Notes: generated by a model from the sequence alone, not told the origin. A stretch of DNA of 64,000 bases from Prochlorococcus marinus XMU1405 (GCF_017696275.1 NZ_JAAORF010000001.1:248001-312000); one strand, 5' to 3'. Positions 37,896 through 47,484 are shown, numbered from the stretch's first letter. Numbers and translations are program-made.

Positions 37896-38912
37896 ATGAA
37901 AAAAATTTTTACTAGTATTCCCAATCTTCTTTTATCAGTTCTTCTTTGTTTTGTATTGAGCAGTTGTTCATCTACAGGAGTAAAGATGAGTGATAGCAGC
38001 CCTTGGAAAACAATTAAGTTTGAAGACCAGGCTAATGCATTAGATGTTGATTTTATAGATGATAGAAATGGATTTTTAGTAGGCTCTAACAGGCTTATTA
38101 TGGAATCTAATGATGGAGGAGAAAATTGGGAAAAAAGAAATTTAGATTTACCAAGTGAAGAGAACTTTCGTCTCCTAGATATTGATTTTAAAGGTGAAGA
38201 GGGATGGTTAATAGGTCAGCCTTCATTAGTTATGCATACACTTGATGCAGGAAAGAATTGGACACGTTTATCTCTAGGTAACAAATTACCAGGCCAACCA
38301 TTTCTAATAACAACTGTCGATAATGATGTTGCAGAATTGGCTACCACTGCAGGTGCTATCTACGAAACCTCAGATGGTGGTGAATCATGGAATGCAAAAG
38401 TTGTAGATGCATCTGGTTCTGGTGGTGTAAGAGATTTAAGAAGAACTAATAAGGGAGATTATGTCAGTGTAAGTAGTCTAGGTAATTTCTTTTCTACTTT
38501 GGAAAAAGATAGTGATTCATGGATAGCTCATCAAAGAGCTAGTAGCAAAAGAGTTCAAAGCATTGGTTTTAATCCAGAAGGAAGTTTATGGATGCTTTCT
38601 AGAGGAGCAGAAATTAGATTTAATGAAGATACTAATGATCTAGAAAATTGGTCAAAGCCTATCATACCAATTCTTAATGGATACAATTATCTAGACATGG
38701 GATGGGATCCAAATGGTGATATTTGGGCTGGTGGAGGTAATGGAACCTTAATAGTAAGTAAAGATCAAGGTAAAACTTGGATTAAAGACCCCATTGCTTC
38801 TGAATTACCCACAAATTACATTAAAATAGTTTTTCTTGATAAGGAGGCTTTAGATAGTCAAAAGGGATTTGTACTTGGCGAGCGTGGTTATATCCTTAAA
38901 TGGAATAGCTAA
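37896..38912 (+). CDS. ycf48: Photosystem II assembly factor Ycf48 (HCF136)
   Basis: A 338-residue lumenal beta-propeller factor that stabilises newly made D1 during photosystem II assembly and repair. The N-terminus is a lipoprotein signal, with lipobox LSSC and Cys24 as the lipidation site. Repeated propeller motifs are visible ([42 protein letters not shown]). It lies 9 bp after rubA and upstream of psbE, an arrangement that fits its role with cytochrome b559 in early assembly. Confidence 0.96.
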   Translation: MKKIFTSIPNLLLSVLLCFVLSSCSSTGVKMSDSSPWKTIKFEDQANALDVDFIDDRNGFLVGSNRLIMESNDGGENWEKRNLDLPSEENFRLLDIDFKGEEGWLIGQPSLVMHTLDAGKNWTRLSLGNKLPGQPFLITTVDNDVAELATTAGAIYETSDGGESWNAKVVDASGSGGVRDLRRTNKGDYVSVSSLGNFFSTLEKDSDSWIAHQRASSKRVQSIGFNPEGSLWMLSRGAEIRFNEDTNDLENWSKPIIPILNGYNYLDMGWDPNGDIWAGGGNGTLIVSKDQGKTWIKDPIASELPTNYIKIVFLDKEALDSQKGFVLGERGYILKWNS

Positions 38913-39020
38913 TCTTAAATAACTTGAGTTAATAATAAAAAAAAAATTAATTTTTGAAAGATTTAGCAACTGTCTGTAACCAACCTGTTAATTTCTTCGC
39001 GAAGTTATGATTTTACCCTG

Positions 39021-39026
39021 TAAGAT
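39021..39026 (+). promoter_or_regulatory. Candidate -10 of psbEFLJ, with palindrome upstream
   Basis: TAAGAT at 39021-39026 is a plausible -10 for the psbE operon. A perfect 10-bp palindrome, CTTCGCGAAG, occupies 38995-39004. It would sit near the -35 region, where a dimeric regulator could bind. No matching known regulator site is recognised; support is positional only. Confidence 0.35.
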
Positions 39027-39048
39027 CATATGGTAAACATTTGTGATT

Positions 39049-39297
39049 ATGGCCGCAGGTTCAACGGGTGAACGCCCATTCTTTGAAATAATCACCAGTA
39101 TTAGATACTGGATTATTCATGCAGTAACATTACCAGCTATCTTTATAGCAGGCTTCTTATTTGTATATACAGGCTTAGCCTACGATGCTTTCGGAACTCC
39201 TCGTCCAGATAGTTATTTCCAATCATCTGAATCTAAAGCACCTGTTGTAACTCAAAGATATGAAGCTAAATCTCAACTAGATTTAAGAACAAAATAA
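39049..39297 (+). CDS. psbE: Cytochrome b559 alpha subunit
   Basis: PsbE is the larger subunit of cytochrome b559, an essential photosystem II core component. The 82-residue protein starts [14 protein letters not shown]; the haem-ligating histidine is His24 in [14 protein letters not shown], within the single membrane helix. An in-frame ATG two codons upstream exists, but the [11 protein letters not shown] start matches the family. It begins the compact psbE-F-L-J operon. Confidence 0.98.
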
Positions 39298-39299
39298 CA

Positions 39300-39446
39300 A
39301 TGACTAATTCTCAAGCTCCAATGCAGGCTGCGGAAGTCCGCGTTTATCCTATATTTACTGTCCGTTGGCTAGCGGTTCATGCTCTTGCTATTCCATCAGT
39401 ATTCTTTTTAGGTTCTATTGCTGCTATGCAGTTCGTAGCCCGATAA
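39300..39446 (+). CDS. psbF: Cytochrome b559 beta subunit
   Basis: A 48-residue single-helix protein that shares the b559 haem with PsbE. The sequence reads [20 protein letters not shown], with haem ligand His27 in the conserved RWLAVHALA motif. It begins 2 bp after the psbE stop and is followed by psbL after 11 bp. Confidence 0.97.
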
Positions 39447-39457
39447 ATTTAACTATC

Positions 39458-39577
39458 ATGCAAGTAAACGAAAATCCTAACAAAGTTCCAGTTGAACTTA
39501 ATCGTACAAGCCTTTATTTAGGTTTATTATCAGTTTTTGTATTGGGAATATTATTTTCCAGTTACTTTTTCAATTAA
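39458..39577 (+). CDS. psbL: Photosystem II reaction centre protein L
   Basis: A 39-residue single-helix subunit at the photosystem II dimer interface. It shows [20 protein letters not shown], the near-invariant PsbL core, and ends in SSYFFN. It starts 11 bp after psbF and ends 9 bp before psbJ. Confidence 0.97.
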
Positions 39578-39586
39578 ATTAAAATC

Positions 39587-39784
39587 ATGAGTAAATTAAA
39601 AGGACCAGATGGAAGAATTCCAGATAGACTTCCCGACGGTAGACCAGCAGTTGCATGGGAAAGAAGATGGACTGAAGGAACTCTTCCTCTATGGCTTGTC
39701 GCTACAGCAGGTGGAATAGCAGTTATATTCGTTTTAGGAATATTCTTCTATGGTTCATACCAAGGAGTTGGAGGTGGAGGCTAA
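39587..39784 (+). CDS. psbJ: Photosystem II reaction centre protein J
   Basis: A 65-residue photosystem II subunit affecting plastoquinone exchange and assembly. The N-terminal extension is longer than in plants ([20 protein letters not shown]), followed by the [20 protein letters not shown] helix and the glycine-rich end [11 protein letters not shown], typical of PsbJ. It is last in the psbE-F-L-J operon and converges on mtnP. No clear hairpin terminator was seen after it. Confidence 0.97.
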   Translation: MSKLKGPDGRIPDRLPDGRPAVAWERRWTEGTLPLWLVATAGGIAVIFVLGIFFYGSYQGVGGGG

Positions 39785-39827
39785 CAAATCCTTACCTTGT
39801 CCTGATAATCACTAATATCAAATAAGC

Positions 39828-40721
39828 TTAATAAGAATCAGTAAATATCCTTAGTTTATCTTTTGTGGAGCTTGGGATATTTTCTTTTTGGGTTATCAAT
39901 CCATCTTTTAATGAAAAATGAGACTTACTTTTTGGTCTTTCTTTTTCAATTAATTTAGCTACTTCAAATATTATTTTATTAGCCACTTCAGTATTTGATC
40001 TAAGATTATCCAAAACCATCTCTACAGAAACTTCTTGATGAGTTTGATGCCAGCAATCATAATCAGTAACCATAGATAAGGAGGAGTAAGCTATTTCAGC
40101 TTCTTTAGCTAATCTTGCTTCTGTGTGGTTCGTCATTCCAATTATTGAACATCCCCAACTCCTATATAAATTAGATTCTGCTCTAGTTGAGAAAGCGGGA
40201 CCTTCCATTGCCAGATAGGTACCCCCTCTATGTAATTGTCTACCGCCAGGAATATTTTTTTCTCCGATTTCACTTAATATACGTGATAAATTTGTGCAAA
40301 AGGGATCTCCCATAGTTACGTGAGCAACAGCTCCTTCGTTAAAGAAGGTTGCAGGTCTATTTTTGGTCCGGTCTATAAATTGATCTGGAACCACTATATC
40401 AAGTGGCCTTATCTGTTCTTGTAATGAACCAACTGCTGATGGAGCAATAATCCATCTTACTCCTATTGATCTTAGAGCCCAAATATTAGCTTTGTAAGGA
40501 ATTTCAGAAGGATTTAAACTATGTGTTCTGCCATGTCTAGGAATAAATGCTATCTCTAGGTTTCCAAGATTATATACTTTTATTGAATCAGAAGGTTTAC
40601 CATAGGGAGTATTGATTTCAAGTTCTCTTGAGTACTCTATTTGATCCATTGAATAAAATCCACTTCCACCAATCACTCCTAATCTTGATTTTTTAATTGG
40701 CAATAAATGTTCTTTATTCAT
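39828..40721 (-). CDS. mtnP: S-methyl-5'-thioadenosine phosphorylase
   Basis: MtnP phosphorolyses methylthioadenosine, a by-product of polyamine and related S-adenosylmethionine-using reactions, to adenine and methylthioribose-1-phosphate. The 297-residue phosphorylase-family protein shows LGVIGGSGFYSM, FIPRHGRTHSLNPSEIPYKAN and GMTNHTEARLAKEAEIAYSSL-like blocks, with TDYDCWH near residue 218. No methionine-salvage genes adjoin it here. It is divergent from the selD fusion with only 10 bp between starts. Confidence 0.93.
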   Translation of the reverse strand: MNKEHLLPIKKSRLGVIGGSGFYSMDQIEYSRELEINTPYGKPSDSIKVYNLGNLEIAFIPRHGRTHSLNPSEIPYKANIWALRSIGVRWIIAPSAVGSLQEQIRPLDIVVPDQFIDRTKNRPATFFNEGAVAHVTMGDPFCTNLSRILSEIGEKNIPGGRQLHRGGTYLAMEGPAFSTRAESNLYRSWGCSIIGMTNHTEARLAKEAEIAYSSLSMVTDYDCWHQTHQEVSVEMVLDNLRSNTEVANKIIFEVAKLIEKERPKSKSHFSLKDGLITQKENIPSSTKDKLRIFTDSY

Positions 40722-40731
40722 AGTGATGTAA

Positions 40732-42903
40732 ATGACTTTTAATCATCTGGTACTAATTGGAGGAGGACATTCAAATGTTTCTTTATTGAAGAAATGGTTA
40801 ATGTTTCCGAAATTAATGCCAGAAATTCCTGTTTCAATTATATCTAGAGATTCTCATTTGGTTTATTCGGCGATGTTCCCATCGGTGATTTCAAAATCAA
40901 TCACTCTAGAAGAGAGTTTAATTGATATAAAATCTTTAGCAAAAAATGCAAAAGTCTCTTTTATAGAAGAAGAAGTAAAGGATATTGATTTCAATTTAAA
41001 GAAAATTGTTTTAAGTAATAGACCTTCAATTAATTATTCAAAGTTGGTGCTTAATCATGGAAGTCAAACAATAATTCCAAAAGAATTTGAATCACTAGTT
41101 AAAAATCGAAATGCTTTTTCAATTAAACCTTTTTTAAGGGCTTATGACTTAATACTAAAAGAGGACATTTTTGATTCATTTAATGAACTTCCATTTGTAA
41201 TTGTTGGGAGTGGCCTTGCTGCAATTGAAGTATCATATGCTTTGCGAAAAAGATGGGGAGATAGACCTTTAAAACTATTATGTGATTCAAGAAAAATTAA
41301 TAATACAATTCTAAAAAGTTTACGGAATTCCAATATTGAATTAGTTGAAAAACTTAATTTTGATTATGGCAAGATTCTTTTATGTACTGGAAATACATCT
41401 CCGTTATGGGCACAAAAAAAATTATTAGATTCGGATTCTTATGGCAGAATAATTACAAATCAGAATTTACAGATAAAAAGTTTTTCTGGAATCTTTGCTG
41501 TCGGTGATTGTGCAGTTGTAGGTTCAACAAAAAGACCAGCATCGGGAGTTTTTGCAGTAAAAGTTGTAAATACATTAGTACAAAATCTAAAAAAAGATAC
41601 AGAAGGTAGATCATTAAAAAAGTGGTTTCCTCAAAAGATCGGATTGCAAATAGTAAATATATTTCCAAGCCATCATCCAAAGGCTTTTGCTATTTATGGC
41701 AATTTTGTTTTCGGCCCTTCTTTTATTTTTTGGATTTTAAAGCATAAAATTGATCTCAAATTTATTAAAAAGTTCAGATCAAAAAGGCTAATGATGAAGA
41801 GTAGTGAAAAAAATATTTCATTGAATGATTGCAGAGGATGTGCAGCTAAAATCCCTCAGTTAGTTTTGAATAAATCATTAATAAATTCTAATTTAAATTC
41901 TTTTGCCTCATCACCTGAAGATTCAGTTGAAATATATCAAAATGGTCAAGATATTATCTTGCAAAGTGTAGATGGATTTCCTGCTTTGGTAAGTGATCCT
42001 TGGCTTAATGCAAAAATTACTACTTTGCATGCTTGCTCAGATTTGTGGGCATGCGGAGCAAAACTTTCATCCGCGCAGGCTTTAATTTCATTACCAAAAG
42101 TTGAAAGGGAATTTCAGAGTTACCTCTTTTCTCAATCACTTCAAGGTATTAAATCAACAGTTGAGGATCATGGAGGCGAATTACTTGGAGGCCATACTTT
42201 CGAGGCAAGAAGTTTAGTAAATAAACCTTATTCATTAGGAATGGATATTTCTTTAACAGTTCAAGGTATTTTAAAAAATGGAGCAAAACCATGGCTTAAA
42301 TCTGGAATGAATATTGGAGATATTCTCATGATGTCTAGACCTCTTGGTGTTGGGATTTACTTTGCCGGTCAAATGCAAAATATTAATATGCTAGGTAGTT
42401 CTTCTGAAGTAATTAATAATTTAGTAAAGAGTCAGCAATATTTGATTGATGAAATTTATCTTTTTCAAGATCAATTTAAAGAATCATTAGTCAATGCTGC
42501 AACTGACATTACTGGATATGGATTTATTGGACATCTTAAAGAAATGGTTGAATCATCTAATTTATATAGACAAAGCAATAATCTTGAGCCACTAAAAGTT
42601 TTATTAGATTTATTTTCATTTAAAGCTTATCCTGGAGTATTTGATTTAATAAGAAAAGACGTTAAAAGTACTTTCTTTGAATCTAATAAAGAAATTTTTG
42701 ACAAAATTTATCAAGTAAATAAGCAGAAAAGAATAATTAATTTTTTAAACCAAAATTCATTAGGTCAAGAGACTTTTGACGAGAGAATATCATTACTATT
42801 AGATCCTCAAACATGTGGTCCCTTGTTGATTAGTTGCAATCGCAAATATGAAAATGTTCTAAAGGATAAATGGTACAAGGTTGGAGAGGTTGTAAAAATG
42901 TAA
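40732..42903 (+). CDS. selD: NAD(P)H dehydrogenase-like / selenide-water dikinase (SelD) fusion
   Basis: A 723-residue two-domain protein. Residues 1 to about 350 form a pyridine-nucleotide-disulfide oxidoreductase-like domain: FAD-binding LVLIGGGHSNVSLLKKW at the N-terminus, a second dinucleotide fold FVIVGSGLAAIEVSYAL, and GIFAVGDCAVVG. Residues from about 360 are SelD, which makes selenophosphate from selenide and ATP. The catalytic Cys370 and Lys373 in CRGCAAK match E. coli Cys17 and Lys20. The active-site residue is Cys, not selenocysteine. No SelU, SelA or SelB gene lies in the window. Confidence 0.93.
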   Translation: MTFNHLVLIGGGHSNVSLLKKWLMFPKLMPEIPVSIISRDSHLVYSAMFPSVISKSITLEESLIDIKSLAKNAKVSFIEEEVKDIDFNLKKIVLSNRPSINYSKLVLNHGSQTIIPKEFESLVKNRNAFSIKPFLRAYDLILKEDIFDSFNELPFVIVGSGLAAIEVSYALRKRWGDRPLKLLCDSRKINNTILKSLRNSNIELVEKLNFDYGKILLCTGNTSPLWAQKKLLDSDSYGRIITNQNLQIKSFSGIFAVGDCAVVGSTKRPASGVFAVKVVNTLVQNLKKDTEGRSLKKWFPQKIGLQIVNIFPSHHPKAFAIYGNFVFGPSFIFWILKHKIDLKFIKKFRSKRLMMKSSEKNISLNDCRGCAAKIPQLVLNKSLINSNLNSFASSPEDSVEIYQNGQDIILQSVDGFPALVSDPWLNAKITTLHACSDLWACGAKLSSAQALISLPKVEREFQSYLFSQSLQGIKSTVEDHGGELLGGHTFEARSLVNKPYSLGMDISLTVQGILKNGAKPWLKSGMNIGDILMMSRPLGVGIYFAGQMQNINMLGSSSEVINNLVKSQQYLIDEIYLFQDQFKESLVNAATDITGYGFIGHLKEMVESSNLYRQSNNLEPLKVLLDLFSFKAYPGVFDLIRKDVKSTFFESNKEIFDKIYQVNKQKRIINFLNQNSLGQETFDERISLLLDPQTCGPLLISCNRKYENVLKDKWYKVGEVVKM

Positions 42904-44151
42904 TTAATTTCTATTTAATTTGTCAATTTCCAAATATCTTAATCTTTTGATTTCCTTTCCCATCTCCTTCCCTGGGTTCCATCCTTCTTTTTTTAATGTT
43001 TCTCCATCTTTTTTTGATTTTATGAATTTGTAAATAAATAACCACTTAAATAAATTACGCCAGTATGGTCCTCCATCACAAATTAATAATTTGACTGTCT
43101 CATCATTAAGGTTTCTGTCCTCAATAAATTCTGTCCAACTTGATGGAGAAAAATGATTGAAATTTTTTTGGTTTGTATTTAATATCTTTTTGAGATTAAT
43201 ATAATCTTCTAATATTTTTATCTCACTATTATTTATCAAAAATCTTTGACATGCTTTTTCTAAATCTTCTGAATCTTTTAATAAGTAAAGCATATGATTT
43301 CCCTTTAACTTCTTAATCCAATTTAGTCCTCTTAAAAATCTTTTATCGACTTTAATATTTTCATTTAAGATTGAGATAATTTTCCATTTATGAATTATCG
43401 AAATCACATTAGTCAAATTATCGTGTTTGTATATTTCAGCTAGTTCCATCCTTATTCGTATGCCTAGTGCGGGAGGGAAAATCATTTTCTGATGAGTTTC
43501 TGCACTTTTCCATGGCCATTGTCTAACTGTTTCTTGAGATTGTTTGAGGGAATTATTTGAAATATTGAAATCTAACCTTGAAGCATATTTTGCACATCTA
43601 ATTAATCTACTTGGATCATCTGAAATACTATTACTGTGAAGTAAGTTCAATCTTTTACTTTTTATATCAGAAATTCCTCCAAAAAGATCATAGATTTCCC
43701 TTCTTGAGACCTCGAAGGCTATTGAATTTATAGTGAAATCTCTCCTCTTAAGATCCTCCTCAATAGTACTTTTATTTACTGTGGGATTTAAGCCTGGAGC
43801 AGAATAAATTTCTTTTCTTGCAGAAGCAATATCAATTTTATAGTCATTAATATTTATTTCTACAGTATTGTATAAATTAAATTCCTTGATTAAACATAAA
43901 TCTACATTTACAATATTTTTTTTTATAAATTTTGCAAGAGAAATAGAGGATCCTTCAATAACAAGATCAATATCTAAAGGTTTAGAAAACGATTTTTTGT
44001 GGAATTTACTAATTAACAAATCTCTCAAATAACCGCCAACAAAAGCCACTTTAGTATTGTTATTAGATTCTATGTATTTAGTAATAAGGTTATATAGATT
44101 AAATGGAGTTTTGATTAATTCCCCTTGGATGTAATCAGAGATATCGTTCAT
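42904..44151 (-). CDS. CCA tRNA nucleotidyltransferase / poly(A) polymerase family
   Basis: A 415-residue class II nucleotidyltransferase. The head domain has FVGGYLRDLL, the catalytic-metal motif LDIDLVIEG and RRDFTINSIAFEV (about residues 38-160), followed by the RNA-binding block DPSRLIRCAKYASRLDF. Such enzymes add CCA (or only CC or A) to tRNA 3' ends. None of the four tRNA genes here encodes CCA, so the activity is needed. Its 3' end directly abuts the selD fusion; the UvrD gene lies upstream by 5 bp. Confidence 0.93.
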   Translation of the reverse strand: MNDISDYIQGELIKTPFNLYNLITKYIESNNNTKVAFVGGYLRDLLISKFHKKSFSKPLDIDLVIEGSSISLAKFIKKNIVNVDLCLIKEFNLYNTVEININDYKIDIASARKEIYSAPGLNPTVNKSTIEEDLKRRDFTINSIAFEVSRREIYDLFGGISDIKSKRLNLLHSNSISDDPSRLIRCAKYASRLDFNISNNSLKQSQETVRQWPWKSAETHQKMIFPPALGIRIRMELAEIYKHDNLTNVISIIHKWKIISILNENIKVDKRFLRGLNWIKKLKGNHMLYLLKDSEDLEKACQRFLINNSEIKILEDYINLKKILNTNQKNFNHFSPSSWTEFIEDRNLNDETVKLLICDGGPYWRNLFKWLFIYKFIKSKKDGETLKKEGWNPGKEMGKEIKRLRYLEIDKLNRN

Positions 44152-44156
44152 GAGTT

Positions 44157-46565
44157 TTAAATTACATAACGAATTGGAGCTAATCTGGGATCTAGAATTT
44201 TACTTCCTTTATCACCAAATTTTACGGCTAGAGATATTTTTTCCCCACTCCCAAAAATATGTATAATTTCACCTTTACCAAATTTTGAGTGAATTAGCTT
44301 ATCTCCAACTATCCAGCTTTTCCCTTTACTTGGCCCTGAATATAATTTTCTTACTGCATTTATTGGTTTGTTAACAAATTCATTTGGATTGTTTCGATCA
44401 ACTCTTGTTAAACGATCAAGATGCAAATCTCTTCTAATTGAAGCACCACCAGTTTGTGGTAATTCGCCATCCATTAGATCTTCAGGTATTTCCGAAAGAA
44501 ATATTGAAGGAATTGTTGCTTCACGTATTCCACCCCATAATCTTCTTTCTCTGGCATGACTTAAGAAAACTCTTTCTTTAGCTCTGGTAATACCTACGTA
44601 GCATAATCTTCTTTCCTCTTCAAGAAGTGAGGGAGTATCTATTGATCTATGGCTAGGGAAGAGACCTTGTTCTAGCCCAGTGATAAAAACATTTTGAAAT
44701 TCTAAACCTTTACTATTATGCAGAGTCATGAGAGTTACAGAGTTAGGATTATTTTTCTTCGTATCATTATCAGTTGTTAAGGCTGCTGTAGAAAGAAATC
44801 CCTCTACATCTCCACTTTCTGTTTCTTCTTCATATTGAGTAGCTGCATTAATTAGTTCTTGTAAGTTATTTCTTCTATCTTCAGATTCTTCAGTCCCACT
44901 AGAGAGTAAGTCACTTAAATAACCACTTTTTTCTAATATAAGTTGTAGTAATTGAGCGGGACCTGAATTTTCTAGGTAACACAGTAGATCATTCATAACT
45001 TCAGTAAATTTATTAATTCCTTTTGATGATCGGCCTAATGTTTCTTCAAGACTTTGCTTATCATTAAGAACCTCCCATAATGGGATATTTAACCTATTAG
45101 ATAGTTCATTAAGTTTTTGAATAGTAGTCTTACCAATCCCTCTTCTAGGAACATTTATGATTCGTAAAAGACTAACGTTATCTGAAGAATTAACCAGAAC
45201 TTTCAAATATGCTATGGCATCTTTAATTTCTCTTCTATCATAAAAACGTAATCCTCCAAAAATTGTATAAGGAATGCGCCACCTTACAAGAGATTCTTCT
45301 AATACTCTCGACTGAGCTCTGGTTCGATATAAAATTGCAAAATTTCTCCAAATTGGGTTTTGATTATAGTTATTGATTGATTTTATTTTATTGGTAATTG
45401 CTTCTGCCTCCGAAATTTCATCATCACAGCTGAGTAACGTTAAAAGTTCCCCTTTTTCTTTAGTAGCCTTTAAAACTTTGTCAATTCTTTCAGAGTTGTT
45501 TTCAATTAGTGAATTTGCAGCATCAAGGATATTGGCAGATGACCTATAATTTTCTTCTAATTTAATTAAAGATGATTTTGTATCGTCTTTGATTGAAGTT
45601 TTGAAATCTTCTTGAAAACCAATTAAAATTCTGAAGTCAGCTGCTCTGAAACTATAAATACTTTGATCAGCATCCCCAACTACAAAAATTGATCGATCTT
45701 CCCAATTCAAGAATTTTTTTGGTTCAGTATTCCCAGCCGTAATTAATTTTATAAGTTCATATTGTGTTCTATTTGTATCTTGATATTCGTCAACTAAAAT
45801 ATGTTTAAATCTTTTGTGCCAGTAATCTCTGACTATATCATTTTGCCTCAATAAGAAAACAGGCAAAAGTAGAAGATCATCAAAGTCTAAAGAATTATTT
45901 TTTGAGAGCGAAATTCTATATCTCTTGTAGGCTTCTGCAACTGTTTTATCAAAATTATTATCTGCTTTTTCTAAAAGATCATTAGAAGTTAAGCATTGAT
46001 TTTTAGCATTACTTATTAATCTTTTAATCTTTTTGGGATCATATCTTTTTGGGTCAAGATTCATATCTTGACTAATAATTTCTTTTACTAACGTTTGAGA
46101 ATCTGTTTCATCGTAAATTGAAAATTGCCTTGTCCATTTTAGGCCTTCTGGATCAGTATATTTTTCAATATCGTATCTCAGAAGTCTTGAAAATAAAGAA
46201 TGGAAAGTACCAATCCAAAGGTTCTGAAGCTTCTCTTGGTGGACATTTGTTCTTAATTGATTTTGATCAATTTCTTTGAGAGTTGTCCAAGGCTGGCCAA
46301 ATTGATTAAAAGCTAATTCTTGGGCTAGAAGAACCTCTAATCTTGCTTTCATTTCTTTGGCAGCTTTGTTAGTGAAAGTGACTGCGAGAATGTTATAGGG
46401 ATCTATAGAGTTACCCTCAATAAGGTTTGCAATTCTGTGAGTAAGAGCCTTAGTTTTTCCGCTGCCTGCACCAGCTACAACTAATAATGGTCCATAAACA
46501 TGTTTTACTGCTTGAAGTTGTTGATTGTTTAGGGACTTAAAAAGGAAATTGTTGGTTTGAGGCAC
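44157..46565 (-). CDS. UvrD/PcrA-type superfamily 1 DNA helicase
   Basis: An 802-residue helicase with all SF1A motifs: Walker A AGAGSGKTKALTHRI (Lys37), VDEYQDTNRTQY (motif II), VGDADQSIYSFRAAD (motif III), LEENYRSS (IV), TLHNSKGLEFQNVFI (V) and CYVGITRAKERV (VI). A C-terminal Tudor-like domain (VGDKLIHSKFGKGEIIHIF, last 65 residues) is typical of PcrA/UvrD and contacts RNA polymerase in relatives. Roles are nucleotide-excision and mismatch repair and clearing of RecA filaments. Confidence 0.96.
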   Translation of the reverse strand: MPQTNNFLFKSLNNQQLQAVKHVYGPLLVVAGAGSGKTKALTHRIANLIEGNSIDPYNILAVTFTNKAAKEMKARLEVLLAQELAFNQFGQPWTTLKEIDQNQLRTNVHQEKLQNLWIGTFHSLFSRLLRYDIEKYTDPEGLKWTRQFSIYDETDSQTLVKEIISQDMNLDPKRYDPKKIKRLISNAKNQCLTSNDLLEKADNNFDKTVAEAYKRYRISLSKNNSLDFDDLLLLPVFLLRQNDIVRDYWHKRFKHILVDEYQDTNRTQYELIKLITAGNTEPKKFLNWEDRSIFVVGDADQSIYSFRAADFRILIGFQEDFKTSIKDDTKSSLIKLEENYRSSANILDAANSLIENNSERIDKVLKATKEKGELLTLLSCDDEISEAEAITNKIKSINNYNQNPIWRNFAILYRTRAQSRVLEESLVRWRIPYTIFGGLRFYDRREIKDAIAYLKVLVNSSDNVSLLRIINVPRRGIGKTTIQKLNELSNRLNIPLWEVLNDKQSLEETLGRSSKGINKFTEVMNDLLCYLENSGPAQLLQLILEKSGYLSDLLSSGTEESEDRRNNLQELINAATQYEEETESGDVEGFLSTAALTTDNDTKKNNPNSVTLMTLHNSKGLEFQNVFITGLEQGLFPSHRSIDTPSLLEEERRLCYVGITRAKERVFLSHARERRLWGGIREATIPSIFLSEIPEDLMDGELPQTGGASIRRDLHLDRLTRVDRNNPNEFVNKPINAVRKLYSGPSKGKSWIVGDKLIHSKFGKGEIIHIFGSGEKISLAVKFGDKGSKILDPRLAPIRYVI

Positions 46566-46587
46566 TTTTGGAAGGGTTTTTCAAAAA

Positions 46588-46794
46588 TCAGACTTTACTA
46601 TTAGATTCAGATTCCGTTTCTAGATCTTCTAAAGTTTTTTTTAAATTGATAAGCTCATTATTGTTATTAATTATTTCTTCAAATTTATTTTGAGGCATCT
46701 TTAATTTCATACTTCTGTCTAGAATTTCTTTTTCCAATCTCTTTTTATATGAGGAAATAAGTTTCTTTGATAATTTTAAATCCTGTTGATCCAA
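46588..46794 (-). CDS. Small coiled-coil hypothetical protein
   Basis: A 68-residue, highly charged protein of Lys, Glu, Asn and Leu (for example KKLISSYKKRLEKEILDRSM) that should be nearly all helix or coiled coil. I do not recognise a family. The only start in position is TTG at 46794. It sits 22 bp upstream of the UvrD gene on the same strand and divergent from cpeB, so it may be co-transcribed with the helicase. It is kept because the frame fills the gap neatly; confidence is moderate. Confidence 0.55.
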   Translation of the reverse strand: MDQQDLKLSKKLISSYKKRLEKEILDRSMKLKMPQNKFEEIINNNNELINLKKTLEDLETESESNSKV

Positions 46795-46971
46795 AACTTT
46801 ATTAAAAATGTAGTTTCATATTAGCGGAAAAAAATTTTTTATTTGAATTATTTCAACTATCACTTTGGAATGAAGTTATTAATTAAGAAGCGTTGCGTTA
46901 AGTTTGAAATTGTATTGTTTTTACTAGCTTTGTATTATTCTTAAGATCGGTCTTTAATTTTTACTACAGGA

Positions 46972-47484
46972 ATGTCAGTTTCAAAGAATAATCAACTATT
47001 GTCAGCCGATAAGAAATTAAATGATTTAAGCAATATAAAAGAATTTATTAATACTGCAAACTCAAGATTAGATGCAATAACCTCAATAACCAACAATTCA
47101 CATGCAATCGCAGCAGACGCTGTAACAGCAATGATTTGCGAAAATCAAGATTCACTTAATTCAAAAATATCTTTAAATACAACTAACAAGATGTCCGTTT
47201 GTTTAAGAGATGGAGAAATAATCCTAAGAATTGTTGCTTATCTTTTAATTTCTAATGACGAATCAGTTTTAGAAAAAAGTTGTTTGAAGGATCTTAAAAA
47301 TACTTATCTTGCTCTTGGGGTACCTTTAAGAAATGCAAGAAGGGTTTTTGAATTAATGCGAGATGCAACTATCTCTGATTTGCATTCAACAGTTAATAGT
47401 ATGCGTGGAAACAAAGGCTTTCTTCCTAAATTAATATCTGAAACAGAGTTTCAATTTGAAAGGATAATTAATCTTTTAAACTAG
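46972..47484 (+). CDS. cpeB: Phycoerythrin class III beta subunit, degenerate
   Basis: A 170-residue globin-like phycobiliprotein. The main chromophore site is kept: Cys77 in [19 protein letters not shown] equals beta-82. Cys56 in AMICENQ equals beta-50. The loop between them is about 11 residues shorter than usual, which removes the beta-61 cysteine of doubly linked phycoerythrobilin, and no cysteine replaces beta-165. It is a lone beta subunit: no alpha gene or linkers adjoin it. High-light Prochlorococcus is known to keep such a relict. The 3' end overlaps cpeS by 17 bp. Confidence 0.94.
   Translation: MSVSKNNQLLSADKKLNDLSNIKEFINTANSRLDAITSITNNSHAIAADAVTAMICENQDSLNSKISLNTTNKMSVCLRDGEIILRIVAYLLISNDESVLEKSCLKDLKNTYLALGVPLRNARRVFELMRDATISDLHSTVNSMRGNKGFLPKLISETEFQFERIINLLN

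Noticed and set aside
39043-39048. ATG two codons ahead of the chosen psbE start
   Set aside because: PsbE begins [11 protein letters not shown] across cyanobacteria, so the ATG at 39049 is preferred.
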